Position numbers and translations under genes: made by a program. Below, piece after piece: positions 16,523 to 25,556 of a DNA stretch of 64,000 bases. This DNA comes from DTYU01 sp040756575 (GTDB lineage Bacteria > Bacillota > Desulfotomaculia > Desulfotomaculales > Ammonificaceae): the NCBI GenBank assembly GCA_040756575.1, contig JBFLYP010000003.1, forward strand, positions 77,004 to 141,003, in the 5' to 3' direction. The notes under the pieces were generated by a model. That model was not told the DNA's origin. It worked only from the letters and a program-made list of their open reading frames with translations, and did no database searches. Positions within the stretch are counted from its first letter, which is position 1. Each line of letters starts with the position of its first letter.

Positions 16523-18229
16523 TTAACCCTCCGGGGCATAAGATACACGCATGACTTCTTCTATTGTAGTTATTCCTTTGAGTGCCTTTTGAATGCCGTC
16601 CTCACGGAGGGTACGCATGCCTTCTGCCGCTCCCTGCCGGCGTATTTCTGACGCCGGGGCTTTTTCGACAATTAATTCGCGTATTGCCTGGGTAATAGGA
16701 AGTACTTCGCATATGGTGGACCGCCCCCGGTATCCGGTATTGTTGCAAAAATTGCAGCCCCGTCCTTTGTAGAGTGTTACGGGTGTTTTCGAATCGACGC
16801 CCATGAAAAACCGCGCGCGGGCACCTGGGTCAAGCTCGTACGGCTCGCGGCACCGCGGGCAGATAACACGTACCAATCGCTGTGCCGTGGCTCCCAGCAC
16901 CGTTGACGCAATGAGAAACGGCTCAATGCCCATGTCTACCAAGCGTGTCAGTGCACCCGCAGCATCGTTGGTGTGGAGTGTTGACAGAACCAGGTGGCCC
17001 GTCATTGCAGCCCGAACGGCAATCTCTGCGGTTTCGCTATCCCGTATTTCCCCGACCATCACTATATCGGGGTCCTGCCGCAAAATCGCGCGCAATCCGC
17101 GGGCAAAGGTGAGCCCGGCTTTTGGATTCACCTGAATCTGGTTAACACCCGGCAGAAGGTACTCCACCGGATCCTCAATGGTAATGACGTTCAGTTCCGG
17201 AGACTTGATCTCGGATAAAACGGCATATAGCGTTGTGGTCTTACCGCTCCCGGTAGGACCGGTGATTAAAATCATTCCGAATGAGCGCCGGAAGATATCT
17301 TTAAAACGCTCAAGATTCTCCTCTTGAAAGCCTAATTGATCTATTCGGAGAAGCATCTTTCCCTTATCGAGAAGACGGATGACCACCTTCTCGCCATACA
17401 CCGTAGGCATTGTGGAAACCCGGAGGTCAACATCCCGGTCCCGGTAACGGATCAGTATCCGCCCGTCCTGTGGAATCCGCCTCTCCGCAATGTCCATGTC
17501 TGCCATGATTTTTATCCTGGATACCAATGGCAGCCGGAATTTACGCGGCAGGGTCATTGCTTCGTGAAGCATTCCGTCTATCCTGTACCTGACTCTTATC
17601 TCATCCTTCTGCGGCTCAATATGTATGTCGCTGGCCTGCTCATTAATCGCCTGTATGACTATGGAATTCGCCAGCCGGATGATAGGTGCTTCATCCAGAG
17701 CGGCCTCTTCGGGCTGATCGAGATTCAGGGCTTCCATTTGCAGGACCTCAGGAGCCTGGAGTTCCTCCATTGCCTTCCCCAGTCCGGGCAGCCCGAAATA
17801 ACGCTGTATGGCGTTATCAATGTCCTTTTCGCGAGCAAGCGCAGGCTCGATAACCAGCCCCGTAGTGAGGCGAAGGTCGTCTAAAGCTACCACGTTTAAA
17901 GGGTCAACCATTGCAACGGTCAGCTTGTCCCCTTCTCTTTTAACGGGTATGACCTTGTATTGCCGGATTAGATGTTCAGGTACGCTTTCGATCAGCAGCG
18001 GATTGAGGGTTTCCAAACTCAGGTCTACCTGGGGAATTCCAAGCTGAAATTCCAAGACATCAAGCATATCTTGCTCGGAAACATAACCGAGGTTAACTAA
18101 AATTTTCCCCAAGCGCTGTTTGGTTTGCTGCTGGACATTTAGCGCTTCCTGCAACTGCGCCGGGGAGATCAATTTATTTTCCAAAAGCAAGTCTCCCAGA
18201 CGACGTGGCTGTCCTTTCACCGAAGTCAT
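16523..18229 (-). CDS. pilB: Pilus extension / type II secretion ATPase PilB/GspE
   Basis: 568 residues (565 if the GTG at 18220, better spaced from CAGGAG, is the start). The N-terminal MshEN-type domain (RRLGDLLLENKLISPAQLQ... and a second copy around 60-120) may bind cyclic-di-GMP. The motor has Walker A LITGPTGSGKTTTLYAVL, Walker B DIVMVGEIRDSETAEIA, a His box STLHTNDAAGAL, and a CxxC zinc pair twice (CPRCREPYEL, CNFCNNTGYRG). It powers filament assembly. The gene follows aroB by 51 bases, linking the aro and pil blocks. Confidence 0.95.
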   Translation of the reverse strand: MTSVKGQPRRLGDLLLENKLISPAQLQEALNVQQQTKQRLGKILVNLGYVSEQDMLDVLEFQLGIPQVDLSLETLNPLLIESVPEHLIRQYKVIPVKREGDKLTVAMVDPLNVVALDDLRLTTGLVIEPALAREKDIDNAIQRYFGLPGLGKAMEELQAPEVLQMEALNLDQPEEAALDEAPIIRLANSIVIQAINEQASDIHIEPQKDEIRVRYRIDGMLHEAMTLPRKFRLPLVSRIKIMADMDIAERRIPQDGRILIRYRDRDVDLRVSTMPTVYGEKVVIRLLDKGKMLLRIDQLGFQEENLERFKDIFRRSFGMILITGPTGSGKTTTLYAVLSEIKSPELNVITIEDPVEYLLPGVNQIQVNPKAGLTFARGLRAILRQDPDIVMVGEIRDSETAEIAVRAAMTGHLVLSTLHTNDAAGALTRLVDMGIEPFLIASTVLGATAQRLVRVICPRCREPYELDPGARARFFMGVDSKTPVTLYKGRGCNFCNNTGYRGRSTICEVLPITQAIRELIVEKAPASEIRRQGAAEGMRTLREDGIQKALKGITTIEEVMRVSYAPEG

Positions 18230-18280
18230 CTCCTGCCTCCGCCTTGTTTTGCCTTAACCTTTATTCCTTCATCTATTCCT

Positions 18281-19363
18281 TTATCTGCTATCAAGAGCCG
18301 CGGCCACCACATCCGGCGATACACCACGTACTATTCTTACCTTTCCGATCCGTTCGGGGAGTACAAACGTCAACTGACCGCCTGCAACCTTTTTGTCCTG
18401 TTGCATCGCGTTAAGCAAGGCCGTTCGGGAGATGTCCGGGGGGATATGGAGGGGCAATCCCGCATGAGAGATGAGAGATGCAACCTGTTCCGCTCTTGCC
18501 CTGTCAAAATAACCTAAAATTACCGCCAGCCGCGACGCAACCACCATTCCTATCGCTACAGCTTCGCCGTGAACAAACCGTTCAAAACCCGTAACCGCTT
18601 CCAGGGCGTGTCCAACGGTGTGCCCGAAGTTCAAAACGGCGCGCAGCCCTTTTTCACGTTCATCGGCTGAAACCACCGCCGCTTTAATCCTGCATGAAGT
18701 TGCGATAGCATGCTCGAGCGCCCCCGGGTCGAGTCTCAAGAGGCGGGTAATGTTTTCAACCAGCCAGCAAAAGAACTCCTCGTCCCAGATAACTCCGTAC
18801 TTGATAACCTCGGCAAGACCCGCCCGAATCTCACGGGTAGGCAGCGTGGAAAGTGTTTCCGTGTCTGCGAGAACAAACTTCGGTTGGTAAAATGCGCCGA
18901 TGAGGTTCTTCCCCCGGGGGTGGTTAACGCCTACCTTGCCCCCGACGCTGGAATCCACCTGTGCAAGGAGCGTGGTTGGCACCTGCACAAATGGTACACC
19001 CCGCATATACGTGGCAGCCAAAAAACCCGCCACATCACCGACCACACCGCCGCCGAAAGCAACAACCGCATCCCCGCGCTCTAATTTCCCGTCAATGGCT
19101 GCATCATACAGCCGCGCTACAGTATCAAGCGTTTTGTATTCCTCGCCGTCAGGAATTTCAACGCTGTGAAGCCTGAAGCCCGCCGTCGACAATTGCTTCA
19201 GCACCGTTTCACCGTATAGGTTTGATACAGTAAGAGTTGTGACCACAAGGATTCTTTGTGATACGAGGTGGCGCCGGGAAATCTCACCTAATTGCTCCAG
19301 GGCTCCGCGTGCTACGTAGATAGGGTAACTTCGCGGACCAAGTTCCACAACGACCTCAATCAC
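18281..19363 (-). CDS. aroB: 3-dehydroquinate synthase
   Basis: 360 residues, full length. It converts DAHP to 3-dehydroquinate (second shikimate step) using NAD and a divalent metal. The NAD-binding stretch GGGVVGDVAGFLAATYMRG, the metal ligands Glu/His in LAEVIKYGVIWD and LNFGHTVGHALEAVTG, and the catalytic HGEAVAIGMV are visible. The GTG start overlaps the aroK stop by 8 bases and has AAAGGAA upstream. Confidence 0.97.
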   Translation of the reverse strand: MIEVVVELGPRSYPIYVARGALEQLGEISRRHLVSQRILVVTTLTVSNLYGETVLKQLSTAGFRLHSVEIPDGEEYKTLDTVARLYDAAIDGKLERGDAVVAFGGGVVGDVAGFLAATYMRGVPFVQVPTTLLAQVDSSVGGKVGVNHPRGKNLIGAFYQPKFVLADTETLSTLPTREIRAGLAEVIKYGVIWDEEFFCWLVENITRLLRLDPGALEHAIATSCRIKAAVVSADEREKGLRAVLNFGHTVGHALEAVTGFERFVHGEAVAIGMVVASRLAVILGYFDRARAEQVASLISHAGLPLHIPPDISRTALLNAMQQDKKVAGGQLTFVLPERIGKVRIVRGVSPDVVAAALDSR

Positions 19364-19877
19364 CGATCAGTTTCCTTTCTCTTAAGTAGTTATAAATTAT
19401 CATTGCTGAGGCATCGGGGTCCTGTTTTCCGGTGTCCACAGCAAAATCGGCGATATCGTACGCGCTGTGACGCTCCGCGAGCAACTGCTTGACCCGCTCT
19501 TGTAGATTACCTTTCAAGAGCGGCCGTCCCTTCTTCTTATTTTTTACACGCTGCATGATAACTTCCGGGTCTGCATAAAGCTTGATCAGAACACCGTTCT
19601 TTCTCAGCAGAGCCACGTTTTCTGGGTTCAGGACCATCCCTCCCCCGGTAGCTATCACGGTCCTGGTACTGTTTTCCAGCCTCCGGCACAGAAGGTTTTC
19701 TTCAGACCTGAACCGCACTTCGCCGTCCTCCTTAAAAATGCGGGCAACTGTTTTTCCGGTAAGCTCCTCAATTTCCGTGTCGGTATCCACAAAATCCCAG
19801 CCCAACAACCGGGCCAACCGTCTCCCCACCGCCGTCTTACCTGTACCCATGAAGCCGATCAGAACCACCTTTTTCAC
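19356..19877 (-). CDS. aroK: Shikimate kinase
   Basis: 173 residues from the GTG at 19877, which overlaps the aroC stop as GTGA. A longer frame to 20027 adds 50 residues read from aroC sequence and is not likely real. P-loop GFMGTGKTAVGRRLA, shikimate-binding DTDTEIEELTGKTV and FRSEE, ATGGGMV, and the lid region KKGRPLL are present. It phosphorylates shikimate at the 3-OH with ATP. Confidence 0.96.
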   Translation of the reverse strand: MKKVVLIGFMGTGKTAVGRRLARLLGWDFVDTDTEIEELTGKTVARIFKEDGEVRFRSEENLLCRRLENSTRTVIATGGGMVLNPENVALLRKNGVLIKLYADPEVIMQRVKNKKKGRPLLKGNLQERVKQLLAERHSAYDIADFAVDTGKQDPDASAMIIYNYLRERKLIGD

Positions 19878-21043
19878 TGCCCCACCTGCCCCAGAACATT
19901 CCTGTATGTCTCGACGCGTTCTTTCACTTCTCTCACAGTGTCCCCGCCGAACTTCTCCAAAAGACTCCGTGCTATTTCCCATGCCACCACCGCTTCGGCA
20001 ATGACGCACGCGGCCGGTACTGCACAAACATCTGATCGCTCATAAGCCGCCTTGACCTGTTCTTTCGTCTTAAGATCCACGCTTCTAAGCGGCTTTCTCA
20101 ACGTAGGGATTGGTTTCATCGCCGCCCTGATAATTACGGCTTCGCCGTTTGTCATGCCACCCTCGATGCCGCCTGCGTTGTTCGTCTCACGGTAGAAACC
20201 ACGGCCCTGGGCGTAAAATATTTCGTCCTGGACAGCCGACCCGGTTAAAGCCGCCGCGGCAAATCCAAGGCCTACTTCGACTCCCTTAATTGCCTGTATA
20301 CTCATCACCGCCCCCGCCAGCCGACCGTCGATACGCCTGTCCCAATGGACGTAGCTTCCAAGGCCGGGGGGTGCACCGAAAACCCGGACCTCAAAAACCC
20401 CGCCGAGTGAATCGCCTGCCTCCCTTGCCCGGTCGATTGCTCCCATCATCGCGGTGCTTCCTTCGATTTCCGCGCAGCGCACCGGCGAAGCCTCAACCCT
20501 TTCCAATATCACCTCCGGCGGCGATTCATCAGGCTCTACTGCGATCTCCCCGATACGCAGAACCTGGCCGACAACCGCGATCCCTACCTCCTCGAGCAAC
20601 CGGCGGGCAACACTCCCCGCTGCCACCCGCGCCGCGGTTTCCCGGGCACTGGAGCGCTCAAGAACGTTCCTGATATCGCTATGTTGATACTTTAGCGCAC
20701 CCGCCAGGTCTGCGTGCCCCGGCCGCGGCCGCGTCAGAACCCGTTCTGCAAGGCTGGCATCCGGACCGGAAGCCATCACACTACGCCAGTTTTCCCAATC
20801 CTTGTTGGATATCTTAAGTGCGATGGGTGAGCCGAGTGTAAATCCGCCGCGCACTCCCCCGAGTATTTCTACGCGGTCTTCTTCGATTTTTTGGCGGCTG
20901 CCCCTGCCATAGCCGCTCTGGCGCCGTGCAAGCTGCCGGTTGATGTACTCAGCGGTTAAGTAGAGACCGGAAACCATCCCTTCTATTACCGCAAGCAGAG
21001 CCGGGCCGTGTGATTCTCCGGCAGTTAAGTAGCGAAGAGTCAT
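19874..21043 (-). CDS. aroC: Chorismate synthase
   Basis: 389 residues. It forms chorismate from EPSP using reduced FMN. Signatures: GESHGPALLAVIEGMVSGL at the N-terminus, RRQSGYGRGSRQKIEEDRVEILGGV, RPRPGHADLAGALKYQHSDIRNVLERSSARET (split over adjacent motifs), and FYRETNNAGGIEGGMTNG near residue 275. EPSP synthase (aroA) is not in the window. It is coupled to aroK by a 4-base overlap. Confidence 0.97.
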   Translation of the reverse strand: MTLRYLTAGESHGPALLAVIEGMVSGLYLTAEYINRQLARRQSGYGRGSRQKIEEDRVEILGGVRGGFTLGSPIALKISNKDWENWRSVMASGPDASLAERVLTRPRPGHADLAGALKYQHSDIRNVLERSSARETAARVAAGSVARRLLEEVGIAVVGQVLRIGEIAVEPDESPPEVILERVEASPVRCAEIEGSTAMMGAIDRAREAGDSLGGVFEVRVFGAPPGLGSYVHWDRRIDGRLAGAVMSIQAIKGVEVGLGFAAAALTGSAVQDEIFYAQGRGFYRETNNAGGIEGGMTNGEAVIIRAAMKPIPTLRKPLRSVDLKTKEQVKAAYERSDVCAVPAACVIAEAVVAWEIARSLLEKFGGDTVREVKERVETYRNVLGQVGQ

Positions 21044-21173
21044 AACTGATAACCTTTCTCCTTACCTAAAAAATGATTAGTCACCAAATGTCATCATCCG
21101 GCCGCTGTCGTTACCTCTTAGGCGTCCAGCACTTACCCCAGGACAAACGGCCCAACCCGATAGTATACTTGAT

Positions 21174-21204
21174 CCCCAGCGCTTTAACTGCTGAGCGCTG
21201 GGGT
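21174..21204. promoter_or_regulatory. Perfect 10-bp hairpin upstream of aroC
   Basis: CCCCAGCGCT and AGCGCTGGGG form a 10-bp perfect inverted repeat with a 10-base spacer inside the 254-base gap between aroE and aroC. It is not followed by a U-run on either strand, so it may be an operator or a processing hairpin and not a terminator. Nothing else is recognisable in the gap. Confidence 0.5.
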
Positions 21205-21297
21205 AGTGCTACGACATTATTCGTGTAATTTCGCTAAAACCTGAGAAAAATCCTGCCTTGGGCGATTGAAAAGGACTTCAAAGGAAGTTACTTTGCA

Positions 21298-22197
21298 CTA
21301 CAGGTGCGGATTATCAGCATGGCGCCGGACAAACGTATCCATCAGCGCTTGCCGCATAATCTCCACCGGTGCCTCCCGCCCGGTCCATAATTCGAAAGCA
21401 GCAGCCCCTTGGTGTAGCAACATGGCAAGTCCGTTCTGCGTTGCTGCCCCGCCTGCCGCCGCCGCGCGCAGAAAACCCGTTTGCGGCGGATTGTAAACGA
21501 GGTCCACTACTAATTGTCCTTTGTGGAAGATTCCGCCGGGAACCGGCGGTTTTTCGTTTTCCTGCGGGTGCATCCCGAGGCTGGTAGTCTGAGCCACAAT
21601 CCCGGCCGCCCGGATAGCAGCAGCACCGGACGTTTCAAGTTCCTCCCATGAGAAGGCCTCCGCTTCTGCTCCAGTAGCCTTCGCTACATGCTCTGCAAGT
21701 GAACTCGCACGGCGGTAAGTCCTGTTAAAGATCGTAATTCGCCTTACTCCCGCCTTCCCGAGCGCAACACATACCGCCCTTGCAGCTCCGCCAGCTCCAA
21801 GTACCACGGCGTCAGCACCCCGGGTTTCGAATCCCTCTTCTCTTATCGCCCGCAAAAACCCGCTGCCATCCGTATTATATCCGGTCAGTCGGCCGCCACG
21901 GTTAACGATCGTATTTACAGCGCCGATAATCCGTGCATCTTCCGAAATCTCATCCAGGTACGGCAATACATCCTCTTTATGCGGCACAGTAATATTAACT
22001 CCAGCAATTCCGAGCGCTCTAACCGCTGCGATCGCAGCACCCAGTCCGTCCTTTGTTACGTGAAAAGGCAGATAAACGAAGTTAAGCCCCAGGGCCGCAA
22101 ACGCCGAGTTATGCATTGCCGGTGACAGCGTATGTGCCACCGGATCTCCAAAGATACCGGTCACCCTGGTTTCGCCGTTTATCCTCAGGTCAGCCAC
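21298..22197 (-). CDS. aroE: Shikimate dehydrogenase (NADP+)
   Basis: 299 residues from the GTG at 22197, which has GGGAGGG six bases upstream; the longer TTG frame (22218) would contain that ribosome-binding site within its coding region. The shikimate-binding HTLSPAMHNSAF, catalytic Lys/Asp in NITVPHKEDVLPYL and YNTDGSGFLRAI, NADP loop VLGAGGAARAVCVAL and NRTYRRA are visible. It reduces 3-dehydroshikimate to shikimate. The start overlaps the yqeG stop by 8 bases. Confidence 0.95.
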   Translation of the reverse strand: MADLRINGETRVTGIFGDPVAHTLSPAMHNSAFAALGLNFVYLPFHVTKDGLGAAIAAVRALGIAGVNITVPHKEDVLPYLDEISEDARIIGAVNTIVNRGGRLTGYNTDGSGFLRAIREEGFETRGADAVVLGAGGAARAVCVALGKAGVRRITIFNRTYRRASSLAEHVAKATGAEAEAFSWEELETSGAAAIRAAGIVAQTTSLGMHPQENEKPPVPGGIFHKGQLVVDLVYNPPQTGFLRAAAAGGAATQNGLAMLLHQGAAAFELWTGREAPVEIMRQALMDTFVRRHADNPHL

Positions 22198-22720
22198 CGC
22201 TTTCCCTCCCTGCGGCAAGACTGCTTTGCGCCTTGATCCAAGGCAGCAGGAGCCGTTCGATCCTGCGTATAATTAGCCGAGTCATGATGAAGTCAGGACC
22301 GCCGAGGGATGAAACCAGTATGGTATAAAGTCCCAAGCGGTTCCCGCCGAGAACATCGGTGAACAACTGGTCACCCACCATTGCTGTTTCCGCCGGTCTT
22401 GTGCCCAGAAGCGCAAGCGCTTTCCGGAAAGGCCGGCCGCGTGGTTTAACGGCCCGAAAAACACCCGGAAGGCCCAGGGTACTGGCAAGCCTTCCCCCCT
22501 TACTTCGGGAGTTGTTTGAGACTATGCACAACTTGAAACCGTTCTGGCGAAGTGATTCGAGCCACTTCAATATCCGCGGTTCCGCCCTTTCCTCTCCTCG
22601 GGTCACCAGCGTGTTGTCCAGGTCTAAAATCAGCGCACGGATGCCCATATTTTTTAACAGCTCCGGTTGCAGATCAAATACGGACTCTACGTATAACCTG
22701 GGAATTAGCAGCTTAAACAA
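22190..22720 (-). CDS. yqeG: YqeG-family HAD phosphatase
   Basis: 176 residues. HAD motif I is ALILDLDNTLV, motif II CIVSNNSRSKGG, motif III and IV KPRGRPFRKAL and MVGDQLFTDVLGGNRLGLYTILV. The N-terminal LLIPRLYVESVFDLQPELLKNMGI is characteristic of the YqeG HAD IIIA group, often found beside aroE in Firmicutes as here. The physiological substrate is not known. It overlaps aroE and mobAB by 8 bases each. Confidence 0.93.
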   Translation of the reverse strand: MFKLLIPRLYVESVFDLQPELLKNMGIRALILDLDNTLVTRGEERAEPRILKWLESLRQNGFKLCIVSNNSRSKGGRLASTLGLPGVFRAVKPRGRPFRKALALLGTRPAETAMVGDQLFTDVLGGNRLGLYTILVSSLGGPDFIMTRLIIRRIERLLLPWIKAQSSLAAGRESGG

Positions 22721-23786
22721 CTTTGCCCTCCCGCTTTAAGAAAAGATCAATAATGAACGCGGCGATCTCTGCTGTTTGATCCGGCTTAAAAGTTCTAACC
22801 CCGTGAACTTTTCCTCTCTGTGTTACTACCGCTATCGTGCGCTCGTCAACTTCGGCTTGCTCATCCGCGTCGATCACCCGGATCTGCAAAAGCGGCGCGT
22901 CTTTATACCCTTCTATTATAATTATGTCACTCCCTTCTTCCAAGGGCCCCAGCACAGACCCGAGCGGCGGCTCGCCTTCGCTTTGAAAATAAAAAGACCC
23001 GCCGGGACCCGCAAGCGCTGTTTTAACCGCACCTGCCTGCATATACCTGAAGGTGTCCTTCCCGGGAATATCCCTGAGGGTATGCCTCGTATGCTTCAGC
23101 ACCGCCGTCCTGTACCCGGCCCTGCTGAGTTCCTTTGCAACCCCCTCGATCAGGCTTGTTTTCCCAGTTTTCGAGCGCCCCACCACCCCTACCATAGGAA
23201 CCGGGGTAAACAGCCTCTGTTGAAGCCGGTTTACCTCGGCAGGAGTATTCACGTTTAGAAAAACGCGGCGGAAATTGCGCCGCCAGGAGAAGTCTGCTTC
23301 TGTCAGGTAGCAGACCCTCACCTCACCGAGAAAACCGACCACGCGGAGGCGTCCCGCTTCAATACACCGCGCAACATGATCGAGGCACGTTTTACGATAA
23401 GCCGCAAAAAGGGGCTCCAACCTCCCCCCGACATACGGGACTGCAGCGTCAAACCCCTCGGCACGCTGTACTATATAGCGGGCAACTTCCCCGTCCGCAA
23501 AAGGGAGGTCGCAGGCCGCGATAAAAACGAGTTCGTGGCTCGCGAAGGATAACGCTGCGTGTATGCCGCCGAGCGGCCCCATTCCAGGGATAATATCGGG
23601 TACGACCTTCTCCGCAAGGCCGCCGTATACTTCCGGATCCCCTGCGATCATTACCTCCGTGAAAACCTCCCGCAAAGCCGCCAGGACCCGCTCAATTAAC
23701 GGACGCCCGTCCACCAGCAAGAAAGCCTTATTCTCTCCCATCCGCCTGCTCTTCCCGCCTGCCAGGACTACTCCGGTCGTTTGCAT
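22713..23786 (-). CDS. mobAB: Fused molybdenum cofactor guanylyltransferase MobA and MobB
   Basis: About 357 residues from the ATG at 23786; the earlier ATG at 23807 is embedded in the ribosome-binding site GGGGGGAGG. Residues 1-195 are MobA-like: VLAGGKSRRMGENKAFL (GTP binding), DIIPGMGPLGGIHAAL and the AACDLPFADG metal strand. Residues 200-355 are MobB-like with Walker A VGVVGRSKTGKTSLIEG and VLKHTRHTLRDIPGKDTFRYMQAGA. MobA attaches GMP to molybdopterin; MobB binds GTP and assists. The fusion implies at least one MGD-type molybdo- or tungsto-enzyme in this organism, none of which lies here. Confidence 0.94.
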   Translation of the reverse strand: MQTTGVVLAGGKSRRMGENKAFLLVDGRPLIERVLAALREVFTEVMIAGDPEVYGGLAEKVVPDIIPGMGPLGGIHAALSFASHELVFIAACDLPFADGEVARYIVQRAEGFDAAVPYVGGRLEPLFAAYRKTCLDHVARCIEAGRLRVVGFLGEVRVCYLTEADFSWRRNFRRVFLNVNTPAEVNRLQQRLFTPVPMVGVVGRSKTGKTSLIEGVAKELSRAGYRTAVLKHTRHTLRDIPGKDTFRYMQAGAVKTALAGPGGSFYFQSEGEPPLGSVLGPLEEGSDIIIIEGYKDAPLLQIRVIDADEQAEVDERTIAVVTQRGKVHGVRTFKPDQTAEIAAFIIDLFLKREGKVV

Positions 23787-23911
23787 AAAGAGGCTTCCTC
23801 CCCCCATCTTTTTAGCTTAACCTAAAATCTGTTTTACCGCCAGAGGTATAAATAAAAATTGAGCGGACAGGCACAACGGATGTCGAAACGACGTAACATA
23901 ATGATGCGTCC

Positions 23912-24003
23912 GTTCAAAGGAATCGAACCAACCGGATGGACCCGCGGACAGCAGCCTGCAAGGCTGGCGCATGTGGGTTCAAAGCAATCGAATCAGCCCG
24001 ATG
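23912..24003 (+). repeat. Imperfect 27-base direct repeat in the sigK leader region
   Basis: Two copies at 23912-23938 and 23977-24003 (starting GTTCAAAG-AATCGAA and ending CGATG or GGATG) match at 23 of 27 positions and are 65 bases apart start to start. They lie in the 336-base gap between mobAB and sigK. A weak sigma-E-like pair (ATATATT at 24056, CATACGGG at 24080) follows nearer the gene. The repeats could be binding sites for a mother-cell regulator; this is inference. Confidence 0.5.
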
Positions 24004-24122
24004 ACAGCTTTTCTTCGACACGCTTGGTTTCACACTTCACCGCCGGAGGGGGTCGATATATTTCCCGGGAAACCGTATTCATACGGGCTAAGCAGGAGCC
24101 ATACTTTCCAAGGAGGGGTCAG

Positions 24123-24818
24123 ATGCTGTCCACTTTCAGCGCCGCGTTAAGCCTGGTTCATGATTTCCTTTTTCTTCTTGGATACGTTACCAACAATTCC
24201 TTCCCGCAACCGCTCTCCGCAGACGAAGAGAGAAAATACCTAAGGCAGATGCTTCGCGGGGATGAAGCCGCGCGTAACATTCTGATCGAGCATAACCTGC
24301 GCCTTGTAGCGCACATTGTGAAAAAGTACGAACCCACCGGGTATGACGTGGAGGACTTGATCTCAATCGGTACAGTGGGACTGGTGAAAGCGATCAAAAC
24401 ATATAATCCCAAAAAAGGCACCAGGCTCGCCACATACGCTGCACGTTGCATTGAAAATGAAATCCTGATGTACTTCCGCACCTGCAAAAAAAGCCGGGCC
24501 GAGATCTCCCTGTACGAACCCGTTGGTGTTGACAAAGAAGGTAACGAGGTTTTTCTCATTGACATCCTGGGCAGTGATCCTGACACGGTAATTGAACAGG
24601 TATCGCGCAGGATAGATAAGAAAACCCTCCGCGAGAAGCTCACCAGCCTTAACTCTCGCGAGCGAAAGATAATCGCGTCCCGGTACGGCTTGGTAGACGG
24701 CCGCCGCCTGACCCAGCACGAGATTGCCGAGTCGCTGGGTATCTCCAGGAGCTATGTCTCACGGATCGAGAAAAATGCCCTGGAGAAACTCTGTACGGAC
24801 TGCAAGACTTGTAGTTGA
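24123..24818 (+). CDS. sigK: Late mother-cell sporulation sigma factor, pro-sigma-K
   Basis: 231 residues from the ATG at 24123, with AAGGAGGGG upstream; an upstream in-frame extension to 23859 is not supported. The first ~20 residues (MLSTFSAALSLVHDFLFLLG) are the hydrophobic pro-sequence removed by SpoIVFB-type proteolysis. Then come NNSFPQPLSADEERKYL, region 2 (ARNILIEHNLRLVAHIVKKY, VEDLISIGTVGLVKAIKTY) and region 4 with helix-turn-helix LTQHEIAESLGISRSYVSRIEK. It directs late mother-cell genes (coat, cortex). The gene is uninterrupted, so no skin-like element is needed. Confidence 0.95.
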   Translation: MLSTFSAALSLVHDFLFLLGYVTNNSFPQPLSADEERKYLRQMLRGDEAARNILIEHNLRLVAHIVKKYEPTGYDVEDLISIGTVGLVKAIKTYNPKKGTRLATYAARCIENEILMYFRTCKKSRAEISLYEPVGVDKEGNEVFLIDILGSDPDTVIEQVSRRIDKKTLREKLTSLNSRERKIIASRYGLVDGRRLTQHEIAESLGISRSYVSRIEKNALEKLCTDCKTCS

Positions 24819-24959
24819 TTAAACACCGCATGAAATACGGGCGCGGGTCGCTTTTCACCCGGGAGCAGATTCCGCCGAGCCAAGGTACCGGCGTAAGCTT
24901 TGCTTTTGTTTTTGCGACGGGTTCAGGAGACCCGCAAGACTTCGCCTGGACAATACCCC

Positions 24960-25544
24960 TCAACGCCGGCTGCCGGGTTTAACAGCAGGAACGCCCTTGC
25001 GGCATAACGGGCATTCTGAAATCTCCCAGTTCGCCGCGTTGACGTTCAGCAAGGCTTTAAACGGCGCATCGAAGTTTGCCTTACCGCCGCTGCGGTCTAT
25101 AAGCGCGCCAAAGCCTGCTATTTTGGCGCCTAAAGCCACTGCAGCGGCGGCTGCTTCCTTCGCCGAGCCCCCTGTAGTCACCACGTCTTCCACGACCAGC
25201 ACCGGCTCACCCCAAGCCAAGCTGAAGCCCCGACGCAGTTTCATCACGCCGTCAACCCTTTCTGTGAACAAGGCACGCACACGCAGGGCACGCGCCACCT
25301 CGTGGGCAACAATAATCCCGCCCAGCGCCGGTCCCAAAACGCACCCGACGCGAAATGCGCCAAAACGCTCGGCCAGCGCCGCGCCCAGCCGCCGTGCATA
25401 ATCGGGGTACTGCAGGACAAGGGCGCACTGTATGTATGTGTCGCTGTGCCTTCCGGACGTTAAGATAAAATGCCCTGAGAGTATTGCTCCGGTAGTTTCA
25501 AAAATCCGTCGTATCTCATCCTGATCCAAAAAACCACCACGCAA
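24960..25544 (-). CDS. pyrE: Orotate phosphoribosyltransferase
   Basis: 194 residues at most; the TTG at 25544 lacks a clear ribosome-binding site, and a TTG five codons later (25529, after GGTGG) is possible. PRPP-binding VLVVEDVVTTGGSAKEAAAA and SGRHSDTYIQCALVLQYP are visible. The C-terminus carries a CPLCRKG pair as in thermophile-type PyrE. It joins orotate to PRPP giving OMP. Last gene of the pyr run; its 3' end faces sigK across 141 bases. Confidence 0.95.
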   Translation of the reverse strand: MRGGFLDQDEIRRIFETTGAILSGHFILTSGRHSDTYIQCALVLQYPDYARRLGAALAERFGAFRVGCVLGPALGGIIVAHEVARALRVRALFTERVDGVMKLRRGFSLAWGEPVLVVEDVVTTGGSAKEAAAAAVALGAKIAGFGALIDRSGGKANFDAPFKALLNVNAANWEISECPLCRKGVPAVKPGSRR

Positions 25545-25556
25545 TCATTTGTCGGT

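Noticed and set aside
19878..20027. 50-residue extension of shikimate kinase
   Set aside because: Would be read from the aroC 3' end; the GTGA-coupled GTG at 19877 gives the P-loop at the expected position.
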